In this document: one piece after another, positions 1 through 11,000 of the stretch
Layout: each line of letters starts with the position of its first letter
Numbering within the stretch: the first letter of the stretch is position 1
DNA from: Malania oleifera
Taxonomy: Eukaryota; Streptophyta; Magnoliopsida; Santalales; Ximeniaceae
Length of the DNA: 64,000 nt
Direction: 5' to 3'
Assembly: GCF_029873635.1 (NCBI RefSeq)
Contig: NC_080428.1
Location: 70,081,101 to 70,145,100, forward strand
Notes under the pieces: generated by a model
Database searches by the model: none
Told to the model about the DNA's origin: nothing
Seen by the model: the letters and a program-made list of their open reading frames with translations, nothing else
Program-made: the position numbers and the translations under genes

Positions 1-1134
1 TGATAAGTGATAACTTACTTCAAGGATCATGTTATCAGATATATAGGCTTTTGAGAAGGGGGATTAAGGCAATGGTTTACACCATAGGCTGTATATAATG
101 AACTTGTATTGAGTGACCAGAAGCTTGAATTTTTTTGAAACATTAGGCTTCAACTCATTATCTTGTAGAGTTGACAATGCTTTTTTAAGTAGAACCAAAA
201 GTCGGGAAAATGGTAGTCAGGTTGTTAGCCTCAAAGAAGTAGATGTATTCTAAAGCCTGAAAGGGAAGACAATTTATGGTGTGAACAGCTGTAGTAACAT
301 GATCAATTTCCTTTTCCCCCATATGATGGTGTTTGAGTTCTGCAATTATATATTGTGCCCAACTGCCTATGAATGCAAAAATTGGTGGTGATGCTTTTTA
401 GAAACTAACCATAAATCCCCATCCCACCTCCCACCTGGCAAACGAAAAAAGCCTAGCCCTTTCAACTTCAGACCAGTGGTGGGGATAAGACCAAAATTTA
501 CATTACTGGTTGTCAGTAGTTTTGAAATATCACAGGCAAAAAGGTCGATAGATTGTGAAGTCCATTAACTCAAGAGCATGGCAGTTCTGGAGATTGATGA
601 CTTGGCAGATGATGAACAGGATTATTTGAGTCATGTTTAAGGCATTTATAAATATTTAAGCATTTATAGTTTTAAGTCAATTGGTATCCTAAATATATGT
701 ACCAGCTGCCAAATCCTTTCAGGGGTGTGCTTCCTTCATTTAACTGCATCTAGCTACTTGAAGTCAGAAAATAGGAGAGCATGCTACATGACATCATTAT
801 AGACAGGCTGATTTATGAAAAATGGAGCAAATGTTTATGAATAACAATGTCATAAACTTATGTGCTTTAATCTTTCCATGTTCCTGTGCTGCCATGCCAG
901 CTGATGATAGTGAAAGGTGGAATTTGAAGTTTTTCTTTATGTTGCAAAGCTTGTTATTTGTTAACAATCTGTGTGACTTGTTCTCTGAGTTTTGTTGTTA
1001 TTTTTGGTTCACAGCTACTTTCTCTTTTATGGCTGGATAAATAGCGGCAGTATCTGTTTCTAAATGAAGATTAGTCTTTCCATTTATCCAATATCCTTGT
1101 GAATGTTTTCTCATCATAATACATTTATATGCAG
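1..1134 (+). other. intron of the PBL34-like kinase gene (left part)
   Basis: This stretch lies upstream of a clear 3' splice site (AG at 1133-1134) of the kinase gene. I see no exon in it: the expected preceding exon (kinase subdomains V-VIa) is not found in any + frame, so the intron continues left of the window. The base composition is typical intron DNA, T-rich towards the acceptor. Confidence 0.75.
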
Positions 1135-3716
1135 GGTCCCTGCCTCTTCCATGGTCCATAAGGATGAAAATTGCACTTGGTGCTGCAAAGGGTCTTTCTT
1201 TTCTTCACGAGGAAGCGGAAAGGCCAGTGATATATCGTGATTTTAAGACCTCCAACATCCTATTAGATGCGGTATGTAACGAGAACTCTTGATAAAATAA
1301 CCTTTTCGTCCCTAATATCATTTGTCTTGCTGATGACACCACATTCCAGGATTACAATGCTAAGCTTTCTGATTTTGGACTTGCCAAGGATGGTCCTGAG
1401 GGTGACAAGACTCACGTCTCTACCCGTGTGATGGGAACATATGGTTATGCAGCCCCCGAGTATGTAATGACAGGCAAGTGTGATCACACCCCAAAACTGC
1501 CCCTCGCCCCTACCCGGTCTTTTTTTTTTTTTATATACTGGTTTATTCCATTCCTTTTTGAATTTCCTGTTTGCATAATGAAACACTAATGACATGTTTG
1601 GTTTGAAAAATGGAATAGAAAATTGAATTGAGAACTTAAAAAAATCAAGTGACTAATTTTGTTCCTTTCTACCCAAATCCACTCCTATTCATCTAACATA
1701 TAGTAGACGTGTCTTTATCCATTATGAATGAAACAGGATGATTCATTATCTGCTGGAGTAAGAATGTTTTTGTTATTGCCCCTCCAGTCCTCATTCCCTT
1801 TTTCTTTTTCCTTCATTTCTTTGTGCGTATTTTATCTGAGGCTAACAGCTGTCAAATCCTAATTGCACTCCATGGAGTATGGACGGCAATTGGTGGAATG
1901 CTTGAATTCCAACTTTAATTGGATGCTGTCTTTTACTTCAGCAATGTTGATATGCCACATCATTGCTCAAGGATTTGTTTGAGAAAAAAGAAAGGAAAAT
2001 AAAAAATAAATTTATTGCCCATTGTATTTTCTAAGTTAAAGCACTATTAAAATGAATTTTAGTTCTAATATGATTAAAATTTAAGAAATGTCAAATGTTA
2101 ATGATGTCAAACTAATTTTTTGTTCATTGATTTGTTATATATTTTATTTTCTTTCTCACTTTCATTGATAATCAAACAGGAACAAGAGTTTCCTTCATAT
2201 TTTCGTTCCTTTCCTTATCATTTTCCAAGTTCCAAATTCGTTCTTAAGGAGTTCATTGCCTCCCTTTTCCCAAGGAAAGCCCCCTACTTAAATTGTGTGT
2301 GTCATTGATGATGTCAAGTTCTTCCTGATAGTAGGAAGCTTGGAACACTAATGCTTCCTGCATAAAAGCTATCATGCGCCATATTCTACCAAAATTTTTT
2401 TTCTCTTTTAGGGTCTATTTGGATCAATGAATTTGGTTAGAGAAAGGAAAATAAGAAGAAAACTTATTTCCACCTGTTTTCTCTCTATACCAAATACCAT
2501 TAAAAATAAAAATTTGTCTAATATGGTTAAAAATTAAGAAAATCAAACATTAATAATGTGCATGATCAAATTTCTTGTTCATTAATCTAATATATTTTTT
2601 ATTTCCTTGCTCATTTTTCTTGATAACCAAACATGAGAAAATGGATTCCTTCGTGTTTTCCTTTCCTTTTCCCAGTGTTTTGTGAGTTCCAAACAGGGTC
2701 TTAAGGATTTATGTACAATTACTGGTATCTCCAAGTTCTAATGGCTATTATGTTTTTGATTTCCTTGTATACTAGTGCTGTATGTGTTCGCACTGTAAAT
2801 ACTTTCTGCACTTCTTCTAATTAGCTAGTGTTCCATGACCCAGGTTTTTTTTCTGGTTAATTAAGACATATATTAGGAGTTGTGATCCAAGTTTTTTGCC
2901 TCAGAAAGGTAGGCAGCGTTTTCTGGTGCCCATTGCCTATATGGGAATAGTTTTTTTTTTCTTTCTCCTGGTGATTGCCATTTTTCCTCCGACCAGCACT
3001 TTGACATAATTGCCTGCTAGTTAATGTATTCACAAACAGATACTTTAAATACTCAAACCCAAAAATGGAGACTTATTTCTTTTGCTGGGCTCTGAAATTC
3101 TGAGTTGCCATTGATCCATTATTGCTGATGTGGAACTCTTATTGATCTCTTGTATCATTGACTAAGTTTACTGTTTTTTGCCCTTTTTATCTCAGGACAT
3201 CTTACTTCCAGAAGTGATGTTTACAGCTTTGGTGTGGTTCTGCTAGAAATGCTGACAGGCAGAAGATCCATGGACAAAAATCGACCCAATGGAGAACATA
3301 ACTTGGTGGAATGGGCACGACCTCATCTAGGAGAGAGGAGGAGGTTCTACAGACTGATTGATCCTCGGCTTGAAGGTCACTTCTCGATAAAAGGTGCCCA
3401 AAAAGCAGCACAATTGGCTGCCCACTGCCTCAGTCGGGATCCAAAAGCTAGGCCGCTGATGAGTGAAGTTGTTGAAGCCTTGAAGCCCCTTCCAAACCTC
3501 AAGGACATGGCCAGCTCATCCTATTATTTCCAGTCTGTACAATCTGACCGTGTTGGGTCCAGCCCAAATGCTAGAAATGGCCTTCGAACTCAGGCAGGAT
3601 CCCTTCCAAGAAATAGTCAATTGAGGAGCCTTTCCATACAGAATGGTGCTCATGCTTCGCCCTATCACCAACAGCAGCTCCCTCATCAATCACCAAAACC
3701 CAGCGGTAAACCCTAG
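1135..3716 (+). CDS. PBL34-like: PBL34/35/36-like receptor-like cytoplasmic kinase (RLCK VII), 3' part, three exons
   Basis: This is the C-terminal half of a serine/threonine protein kinase. Family members are anchored at the plasma membrane and relay signals from receptor kinases in immunity and development. Exons are 1135-1271, 1350-1473 and 3196-3716 (stop TAG 3714-3716). The first exon starts in phase 1 and reads [20 protein letters not shown], then the catalytic loop [13 protein letters not shown]. The second has the DFG loop (DFGLAKD), a [15 protein letters not shown] activation segment and the APE motif. The third has [18 protein letters not shown] and the rest of the C-lobe, then a Ser/Gln/Pro-rich tail ending PKPSGKP. 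The first intron is GT-AG. The second (1474-3195) starts with GC in an AG|GCAAGT context. The ATP-binding lobe and the N-terminal acylation site lie off the left edge. All key C-lobe residues are intact, so the gene looks functional. The exact PBL number is inferred from memory of the family. Confidence 0.95.
2010..2705 (+). repeat. two diverged copies of a ~230-bp segment inside the kinase intron
   Basis: The segments 2010-2250 and 2470-2705 resemble each other at a constant offset of about 455 bp. Both contain a GTTCATT...ATATATTTTATTTTC core, a TTGATAA(T/C)(C)AAACA block and a TTCC(T)AAGTTCC-like end. This is probably an old local duplication or two copies of a small non-autonomous transposon; no terminal repeats could be fixed. 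Confidence 0.5.
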
Positions 3717-5049
3717 CATTGGGTTCCTAGTTTCTTCTCCCCCCCCCCAAAAAATCCTTTTTATCAATCATTTGTTTTCTTTTACCTTTATCCTTTTTTT
3801 TTTAATTATATAAATATAGATATATTTTATGTTGAAGCATTTGTTCCTGGGAAAGCAACAGAGAAACATGTTTGCTTTATGTGTTCTGTCAAGAGTGGTG
3901 ACCTCCCAGTGGGGGGCAGAGCTTCAGGGGAGGTGATTTTTGTGCTGAATGTGATATCAACCATGTGTTGCTTTTGTTTGTATGAAAATATTGAAGATTA
4001 TTGCCCTCCTCCCCACCTTCTTTTCCCCTTCCTCAGTTCCTTGCGTTCATTTATTGCACTCTCCCCCAACGCTCTGTTCTGTTCTGTTATTTTTTTCTCT
4101 CCCCCAACTACCAAGTGATTGGTTGCAGACAACAAATTCCAGGACTCTTTACAGGTTAAAATGCTAATAGAATGATTAAAAATTCTGGGGAAAAAAAAAT
4201 TACAGGGTTAGAAATGATTCCATCTGGGGAGGAGATGAAAAATTAGAAAGCAGCAGCGGAACTGAGAAACCAGCTTGGAGGAAACCCACATCTTTCTTTT
4301 TCAACGAGCACAGCGGGCGCTAGGAACAAACAAGGAGGAGAAAACCAGTGGTTGGCTTAGAGTTACAGGGAGAAAAAGCGTATGGTAAATTTTTCTAGTG
4401 AATGATACAGTGCCTGTTTGGTTGTGAAAAATAATTGGTTACCCAAAGGGCCATGATACATCATATGGTAAGGGCTTCCAATACCTCGTTCCACCCTCCA
4501 CTACCACAATGGGTGGCTGATTATATATTTAATAATAATAATAATAAAGTCTATGTGTTGGCTGTGAGCACGGCTGGCGTAGGCTCAGGAAATCCGATGA
4601 TATCAAAATAATAATAATAATAAAATTTTGTTCAAAATCTTGACTTTTACAAGTTTTTTCAACTGTTTGAAAGTTAAAAAATCAATGTGGTATTTTTGAA
4701 ATTTTAAAAACTAGAAATGAAAATGAAAATGAATGTGGTGTGTTTCTGCATCTAAACATGCCTTGGGTTTTTGTATTAAATGAATTAATTGATGAAAAAT
4801 GGAATGGGTTGTAACTGTTAATTATCCTATTAAGATAAATTGTAACCTAGGTCTTACTAGAAGCACAAATTGCATAATCTCTATGCTCACATCTCTTTTA
4901 TTTGTTTTTTTCCCTCTCTGTAACATAAGTATGGCCCCATGCGAACATAATTAATAAATATTATTTTTTAAAAAAAATTTTAACTCATCTCTCTAGTCAC
5001 ATGCAGGTCCCACAAAATTTTTAATTTCATTTTTATTTTATTTTTTAAA

Positions 5050-5102
<53 letters not shown>

Positions 5103-5256
5103 ATGTGCCTCCATGAATATGTTTTGATATTTTTAAACTTAAAAATTTTAAAATTCGAACCTGAATTTGACTAAAATAATTTTTTTTTAAATGGGTCACA
5201 ACTCAACAACTTTTCATCACTTTTTTTTTTTTTTTTTATAGCACTTTCATTATAAA
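3717..5256. other. kinase 3' flank and AT-rich intergenic DNA
   Basis: The kinase 3' untranslated region should lie in the first few hundred bases (C-rich and T-rich runs, no long reading frame). The rest is AT-rich spacer with (AAT)n runs near 4536 and 4607, and a pure CT microsatellite at 5053-5101. I see no further gene. Confidence 0.6.
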
Positions 5257-5688
5257 GTTAATTTAAATTATTAGCTCCTCTTTCTTTATCTTTAGTGTAT
5301 ATTCACATCCACAAAAATTATAAAATTAATTTTAATTTATATTATTCAAAAATATAAAAATACATATATACTGTGTTACATTTTTATTTATATGCAATAT
5401 ATTCATTAAAATTAGAATAAATGATTGAAATTATTTTTAAAACATTCAATAAAATATATACAATACAATAAATTTTCTCTATTAAACTGTGAAATTAATT
5501 TTTATTTATATCATTCAAATATATAAAAGTATTTATATCGTCTTACATTCCTGTTTACATACATTATATACATTAAAATTAGAATAATATATTAAAATTA
5601 TTTTTAAAATGTTCAATGTAATTATACAATACGATACATTTTTTCTCACCTACTTTCCACCAAAAGTTTTCAATAACAAAATATTACA

Positions 5689-5756
<68 letters not shown>

Positions 5757-6570
5757 ATATGCTATAAAATAAAATATTTAAATTTTACTCAAATTTTACA
5801 TTTTAATTCTCATTCAATATTAGCATGACTTATATATGTATTTTATTTTTTTCAATTAATTTTACATTCAAATTGGTATGCTTCACTTCAAATAAATTTG
5901 TATCATATATACATGTCTATAACACTTTAAAATTTTTACATATTACATGTACTTTTTATAAATATTTTATTATTCATATAAATTTATCAATATTTCATAA
6001 TGTTGTTGAACAAAAAATATGAAAACAATGTGTTAAACTCTAATACAATGGTATGCTTGGCGCAAAGCGTGGGTTGGCTTTTTAAATTATTAGTTTCTAC
6101 TTTCTTTATCATTGGTTTATATTTACATCTATTAAAATTATAGTATTAATTTTAATTTATAATATTCAAAAATATAGGAATATATATACTGTATTATATT
6201 TCGGTTTATATGCACTATATACATTGAAATTAGCATAAATGTGTAGAATTATTTTTAAAATATTCAATATAATATATACAATATAATACAATTTTATTCC
6301 ACCAAAATTATAGAATTAATTTTAATTAATATTATTAAAAAATATAGAAATACATATAATGTGTTACATTTCTATTTATATATGTTATATACGTTAAAAT
6401 TAGAATAAATCATTGTTTCTCACCTATCTTCCACTAAAAGGTTCCAAAATCAAAATATTATATTTATATAAATATATATTAATATATAAATACATAAACA
6501 CATGTAATATAATAAGTGTTCAACTTTTCATATGTTATGATATTGAATGAGGATTTAAAATGTAAAATTT
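5257..6570. repeat. ~820-bp AT-rich tandem duplication built of 170-bp monomers
   Basis: A block starting near 5257 recurs near 6079. Inside each copy a 170-bp monomer occurs twice: monomer starts are near 5311 and 5481 in copy 1, and near 6131 and 6301 in copy 2. Offsets are therefore 170, 170 and 820 bp. A CTCACCTA...TTCCAC(C/T)AAAAG block follows the monomers in both copies (5646, 6420). Copy 1 contains an (AT)n-(AC)n microsatellite (about 5695-5754). Two inverted AAATTTTACATTTTAA arms lie at 5791-5820 and 6540-6570. There is no coding potential. Confidence 0.7.
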
Positions 6571-6599
6571 AGGTAATGATCCGACACACATAAATTTAT

Positions 6600-6647
<48 letters not shown>

Positions 6648-8036
6648 ACTAAAAATACATAAAAAAGTTACACCTAAATATTGTTTGCATTATATATTAT
6701 TAAAGGTAACATTTAACGAAATAGTCCACTCGAAATATGCTTTTGTTATGTGTCTTTACTAATAATCAGATTGTATTTACATTCAAGTTACATGTTAAAA
6801 TGATATATTATTGCAATTTTGTATTATTAGTATTAGTACGATTATTTAGATTCTCTCATAATCAATATCCATCATAAAAGTTGAGAACTCAAGTTCATTT
6901 GTTATCTTTGGACAATTTTTTATTTCCCTGAAGATACACTTAATCATTCTATTGTCACCTACATATAATTCAAACTTTTAATTATCTCGCCGTACAGACA
7001 GTTTTCACTGGTCGGGATATAAATTGAGCCCTACCTTTTCTCTCTTTGGATGATTTGGAATTTAATGATATTTTCTAATGGCTCGATTTTTTTCTCTCTT
7101 TTTTTGGGGGGTTGAAACTTTTGACGCATTATTTTCTTTTTCTTTTGCCGATTGAAGGTTGAAATTTGGATCTAGACTAGATTCTAGATAACAGAAGATA
7201 GCACACCTCCCATCCATATAAAAGTCCGCTATTACCAATGGTTTTATTTGGCCTCCAAATAGTGAAGTATTAAGGGGTAGCCCAATTGGGTTTTGATGGT
7301 ATTGTACTATTGTCAAAAGTGAAAGTTCATAAGCCTGTGCACGGAGTTACCAAAGACGATGGTTTCAGCATAGGCTGCTGTGATTGTGTGACAATGATCT
7401 CCATAAATGGGTTTTTGTCAATAGAAAAAGGGCAACTCGAGCATGGATGGCGAATGAATAACAAGTGATTGGGGGAGAAAGGGGACGAACAAATCGCAAT
7501 TCTTTTTAAGAAAGACTTGTGTTTTCTTAACAAATGCTAAGTGATATCTATCATATTTTTAAAACCTCAGGGAAAGCCTATCTTTTGTCAAATCTCAGAA
7601 GAAATATATAATTATGTTACATGCATTATACAGGTCAAAAAACACAGATTAAAAACGTACACAACACTAGTTTTAAATTTTTAAAAATAATAAGATAAAT
7701 ACTAGAATGTCATTTTTCTTTTATAAAAAGTCAATAAATTTATAATAATCAAATAGAAAATGAGGAAATTAATATTCCACAACACAGCAAGCATTCAATC
7801 AAATTAGAACCCAGTTTCTTTTATTCTATAGCAAGAAATTTTATCTACATGTTACCACCTTCGAATTGTGGCCCTCTGCCCACATACATGCACATATTCA
7901 TTTATATACACACATACATCCAAGTTATGGAAAACCCATCAGCAGGATTCCCCAAACCATACTTATTCAGTTAGTAGTATGAAATTCTTAATTCCACCAA
8001 ATGATGCTTATTTTGTTGGAATGAATGTCCTATTTT
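6571..8036. other. AT-rich spacer between the two convergent genes
   Basis: It holds an (AT)n run at about 6604-6645 and otherwise unremarkable AT-rich DNA. The last few hundred bases before 8037 should contain the 3' untranslated region of the minus-strand HglS gene. Short reading frames here have no recognisable domains. Confidence 0.55.
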
Positions 8037-11000
8037 TCATGCAGCAGTCCTGGTTAACTGATCCTTGGATGTGCTCTCAAAGATCTTGTCAGCATTTCCA
8101 ACTTCAAATCCGTCTCGCCTGTGGAACTCTTTAACCTGCCCAAGTCGATAGAATAAGTAAATGGTAAGGACAATACTCAAAAATGAGAGAACTAATGTGA
8201 AAATTCATGCATGTGCCTTTGCACTCAGAGCAGCACGATAACCAATATAAGTATGCGTATGTGTATCAGTGTATGTGTATGTGGGAGTGTGAGTGTGTGT
8301 GGACACGCTTGCACCACTGTGGGGGCAAGGTTTGGTGATCATGACCTGACACAATTTCAAAATATTTCTATGGCGAAACAGGCAACTTTAATTTTAAGGA
8401 AACAACATAAAGAGATCTTTGGTCTAAAGCAAATTAAAATTTTCTATATTTCTATAATATGGGGGTATGAAACCTTACTGCTAACAAACTCAGATTTCTC
8501 CATATTAGATTTAAATAGAATTAGCATATTGATGTTATAAGGCATTATTTCAAAAATATTTTTATCCATAAATGCAGATGTAACTGTAAACTATAAATTA
8601 ATAGTACATGGAAGGCTCTTCCTTCAATTATTTACAATTATCATCATCAAATTATCTTCCAGATCCAAGTTTTCACCTGTGTTACATTTTTAATCACTTC
8701 AAAATTTGTGAACTATACCATCTTAATGAGGGGATCGTGGCAATAGCAAACATTTCATTAATCAACCCAAAAACTAGTAAAATAACATACAAAAATGTGC
8801 TCTCCGAAAATATGCAATCCACACTAAAATACATAAATTTCAGGGGTAACCAGGTTATTGAAAAAATGACAATAGCAAAGGGATCCACGAGGACCTGTAC
8901 ACTGAAGTCCAAAGGGCCTAAGATTGATAGATACAAGTTACGTTCTATAGGCAAGGAGGATATAATGTAGCTAGAGAAGCCTACAGAAAAGGAGGAAGTA
9001 GTCTGCTCTTAAGCACTTAAGAAGTGAAGATGAGAGCTTCGAAAAAGGCCTTACTTCTACTTTTGTTGTGCTGCTACACAAAAAAGGGTGGTGCTAGTGA
9101 TATCAAGGACTTCAGACGAGGAACCTTGGTTATCTAAAAAATCATGGGGAAGGCATTGCATTTAAGGCTTAAAAAGGTTGTGGGCTCAGTTATATTCCAC
9201 TACCAGAATGCCTTTGATCCAAGAAATTAAATTCTGAATGCAGTGCTATTGTTAATGGGTCTGTAAAGCAGGGAAACCCAGGCCTTTTATGAAAGATGAG
9301 TCAAATCTTGGTATTATTCATTGTCCATTGCTTTACAATATTGCGGGCATAAATAGCCACTATACATAAATGGAATGCTAAAGTTTAGGACTACAAATCT
9401 GTTAACCATTACAGCATATCTTTAATTTAGGAAACATATTTACAATCAATTTATATACGGAAGTATACCAACTTGCAGAGTCAAAACTTCTAGAATCTTC
9501 AACACTCCCCCACAAGTTGGTGTGTAGATGTTGCCCATTCCCACTTTGTTGAGACCATCATGAAATGCTCGACTTGATACAGCCTTGGTGAGTAGATCAG
9601 CAAGTTGTTCTTGAGACGAGACATAAGGTGTTTCAATGATCCTTGCTTCTAGTTTCTCCTCGATGAAATGCCTATCAACTTCCACATGTTTGGTTCGATC
9701 GTGCTGAATTGGGTTGTGAGAAATATCACAAGCTGCCTTATTATCAAAATATAGCTTCATTGGGCTGTCACGCTTAATATTCAGATCTTCTAATAAATTA
9801 CGGATTCATAATAATTCACATACTGCCTTAGCCATTCCTCTGAACTCAGATTCAACACTAGATAGAGCAACTACAACTTGCTTCTTGCTTTGCCAAGTGA
9901 CCAGATTTCCTCCCACGAACGAGAAATATCCTCCTGTAGACCACCTATCTTTGATTGATCCAGCCCAATTTGCACCAGTGTATCCTTTGACATCCAAATT
10001 ATTCCCCTTTTTAAACATAATCCCTTTCCCTAGAAATGACTTCCAAGTAACGCAAAATGCGGGTAACTGCATTTATATGTTCTTCGCTTGGAGAATGCAT
10101 GAATTGGCTTACGACACTTAATGCATATGCCAAGTCAGGCCGAGTATGTGCAAGATACATCAGTCTCCCAACAAATCTTTGATACCTCTCCTTGTTTGTC
10201 TGAACTTGATCCGGATACATGCCTAGCTTCAAATTTTCTTCCATAGGAGTGCTAACTAGACTACATGCGGTCATACCAGTCTCACTTAGTAAATCTAAGG
10301 CATATTTTGGTTGAGATAGAAAGATACCTTCCTTTGATCTTCACACTTCAATACCAAGCAAGTATTTCAATGGACCAAGGTCCTTCATCTCAAATTCTCG
10401 GGCTAGGTGGTTCTGCAATGCGCTCCTCTCTTCTGAATCATTTCCTGTTACTATCATATCATCAACATACACAATGAGACAAGTAATGATTCCTTCACAA
10501 ACAAAGTATGATATGAGTTACTCTGCTTGTATCCAAAAGCTTTCATTGACTTTGTAAACCTTCCAAACCATGCTCTTGGAGATTGCTTCAGACCGTATAT
10601 GGCCTTTTCTAATCTGCAGACATGGTTTCCATCTTTTGACTGCATATTACATCCCGGGGGGCAACTCCATGTATACTTCCTCTTGAAGGTCTCCATGCAA
10701 AAAGACATTCTTCACATCAAACTGGTGCAATGGCCAGTCAAGATTCACCGCCAAGGATATAAGAATACGGCCAGTATTGATTTTTGCTATCAGTGCGAAT
10801 GTCTCCATGTAGTCAATTCCATAAGTTTGAGTGTACCCCTTGGTGACTACTCTAACTTTGAATCGTTCAATGGTTCCATCTGCCTTGTATTTGATTGAGA
10901 AAACCCACCTACATGCCAGCTTTAGGGCAGGCATCACGCCTTCGCTACATGGGGGGTCGCCATCGGCTCTCTACACAAAGATCAGATTTTTTATATTGGG

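Noticed and set aside
594-640. Possible upstream kinase exon (acidic Asp-Asp-Glu stretch)
   Set aside because: It resembles the EDDQRLL region only superficially. There is no matching downstream LVYEFMPRGSLENHLF sequence and no suitable splice sites.
822-1040. 72-codon open frame on the + strand
   Set aside because: It lies inside the kinase intron, has no domain and hydrophobic low-complexity content, and does not join in phase to the exon at 1135.
8608-8970. 120-codon open frame on the + strand and an 86-codon one on the - strand
   Set aside because: It lies in HGLS intron 6, no recognised domain on either strand, and typical of AT-rich DNA.
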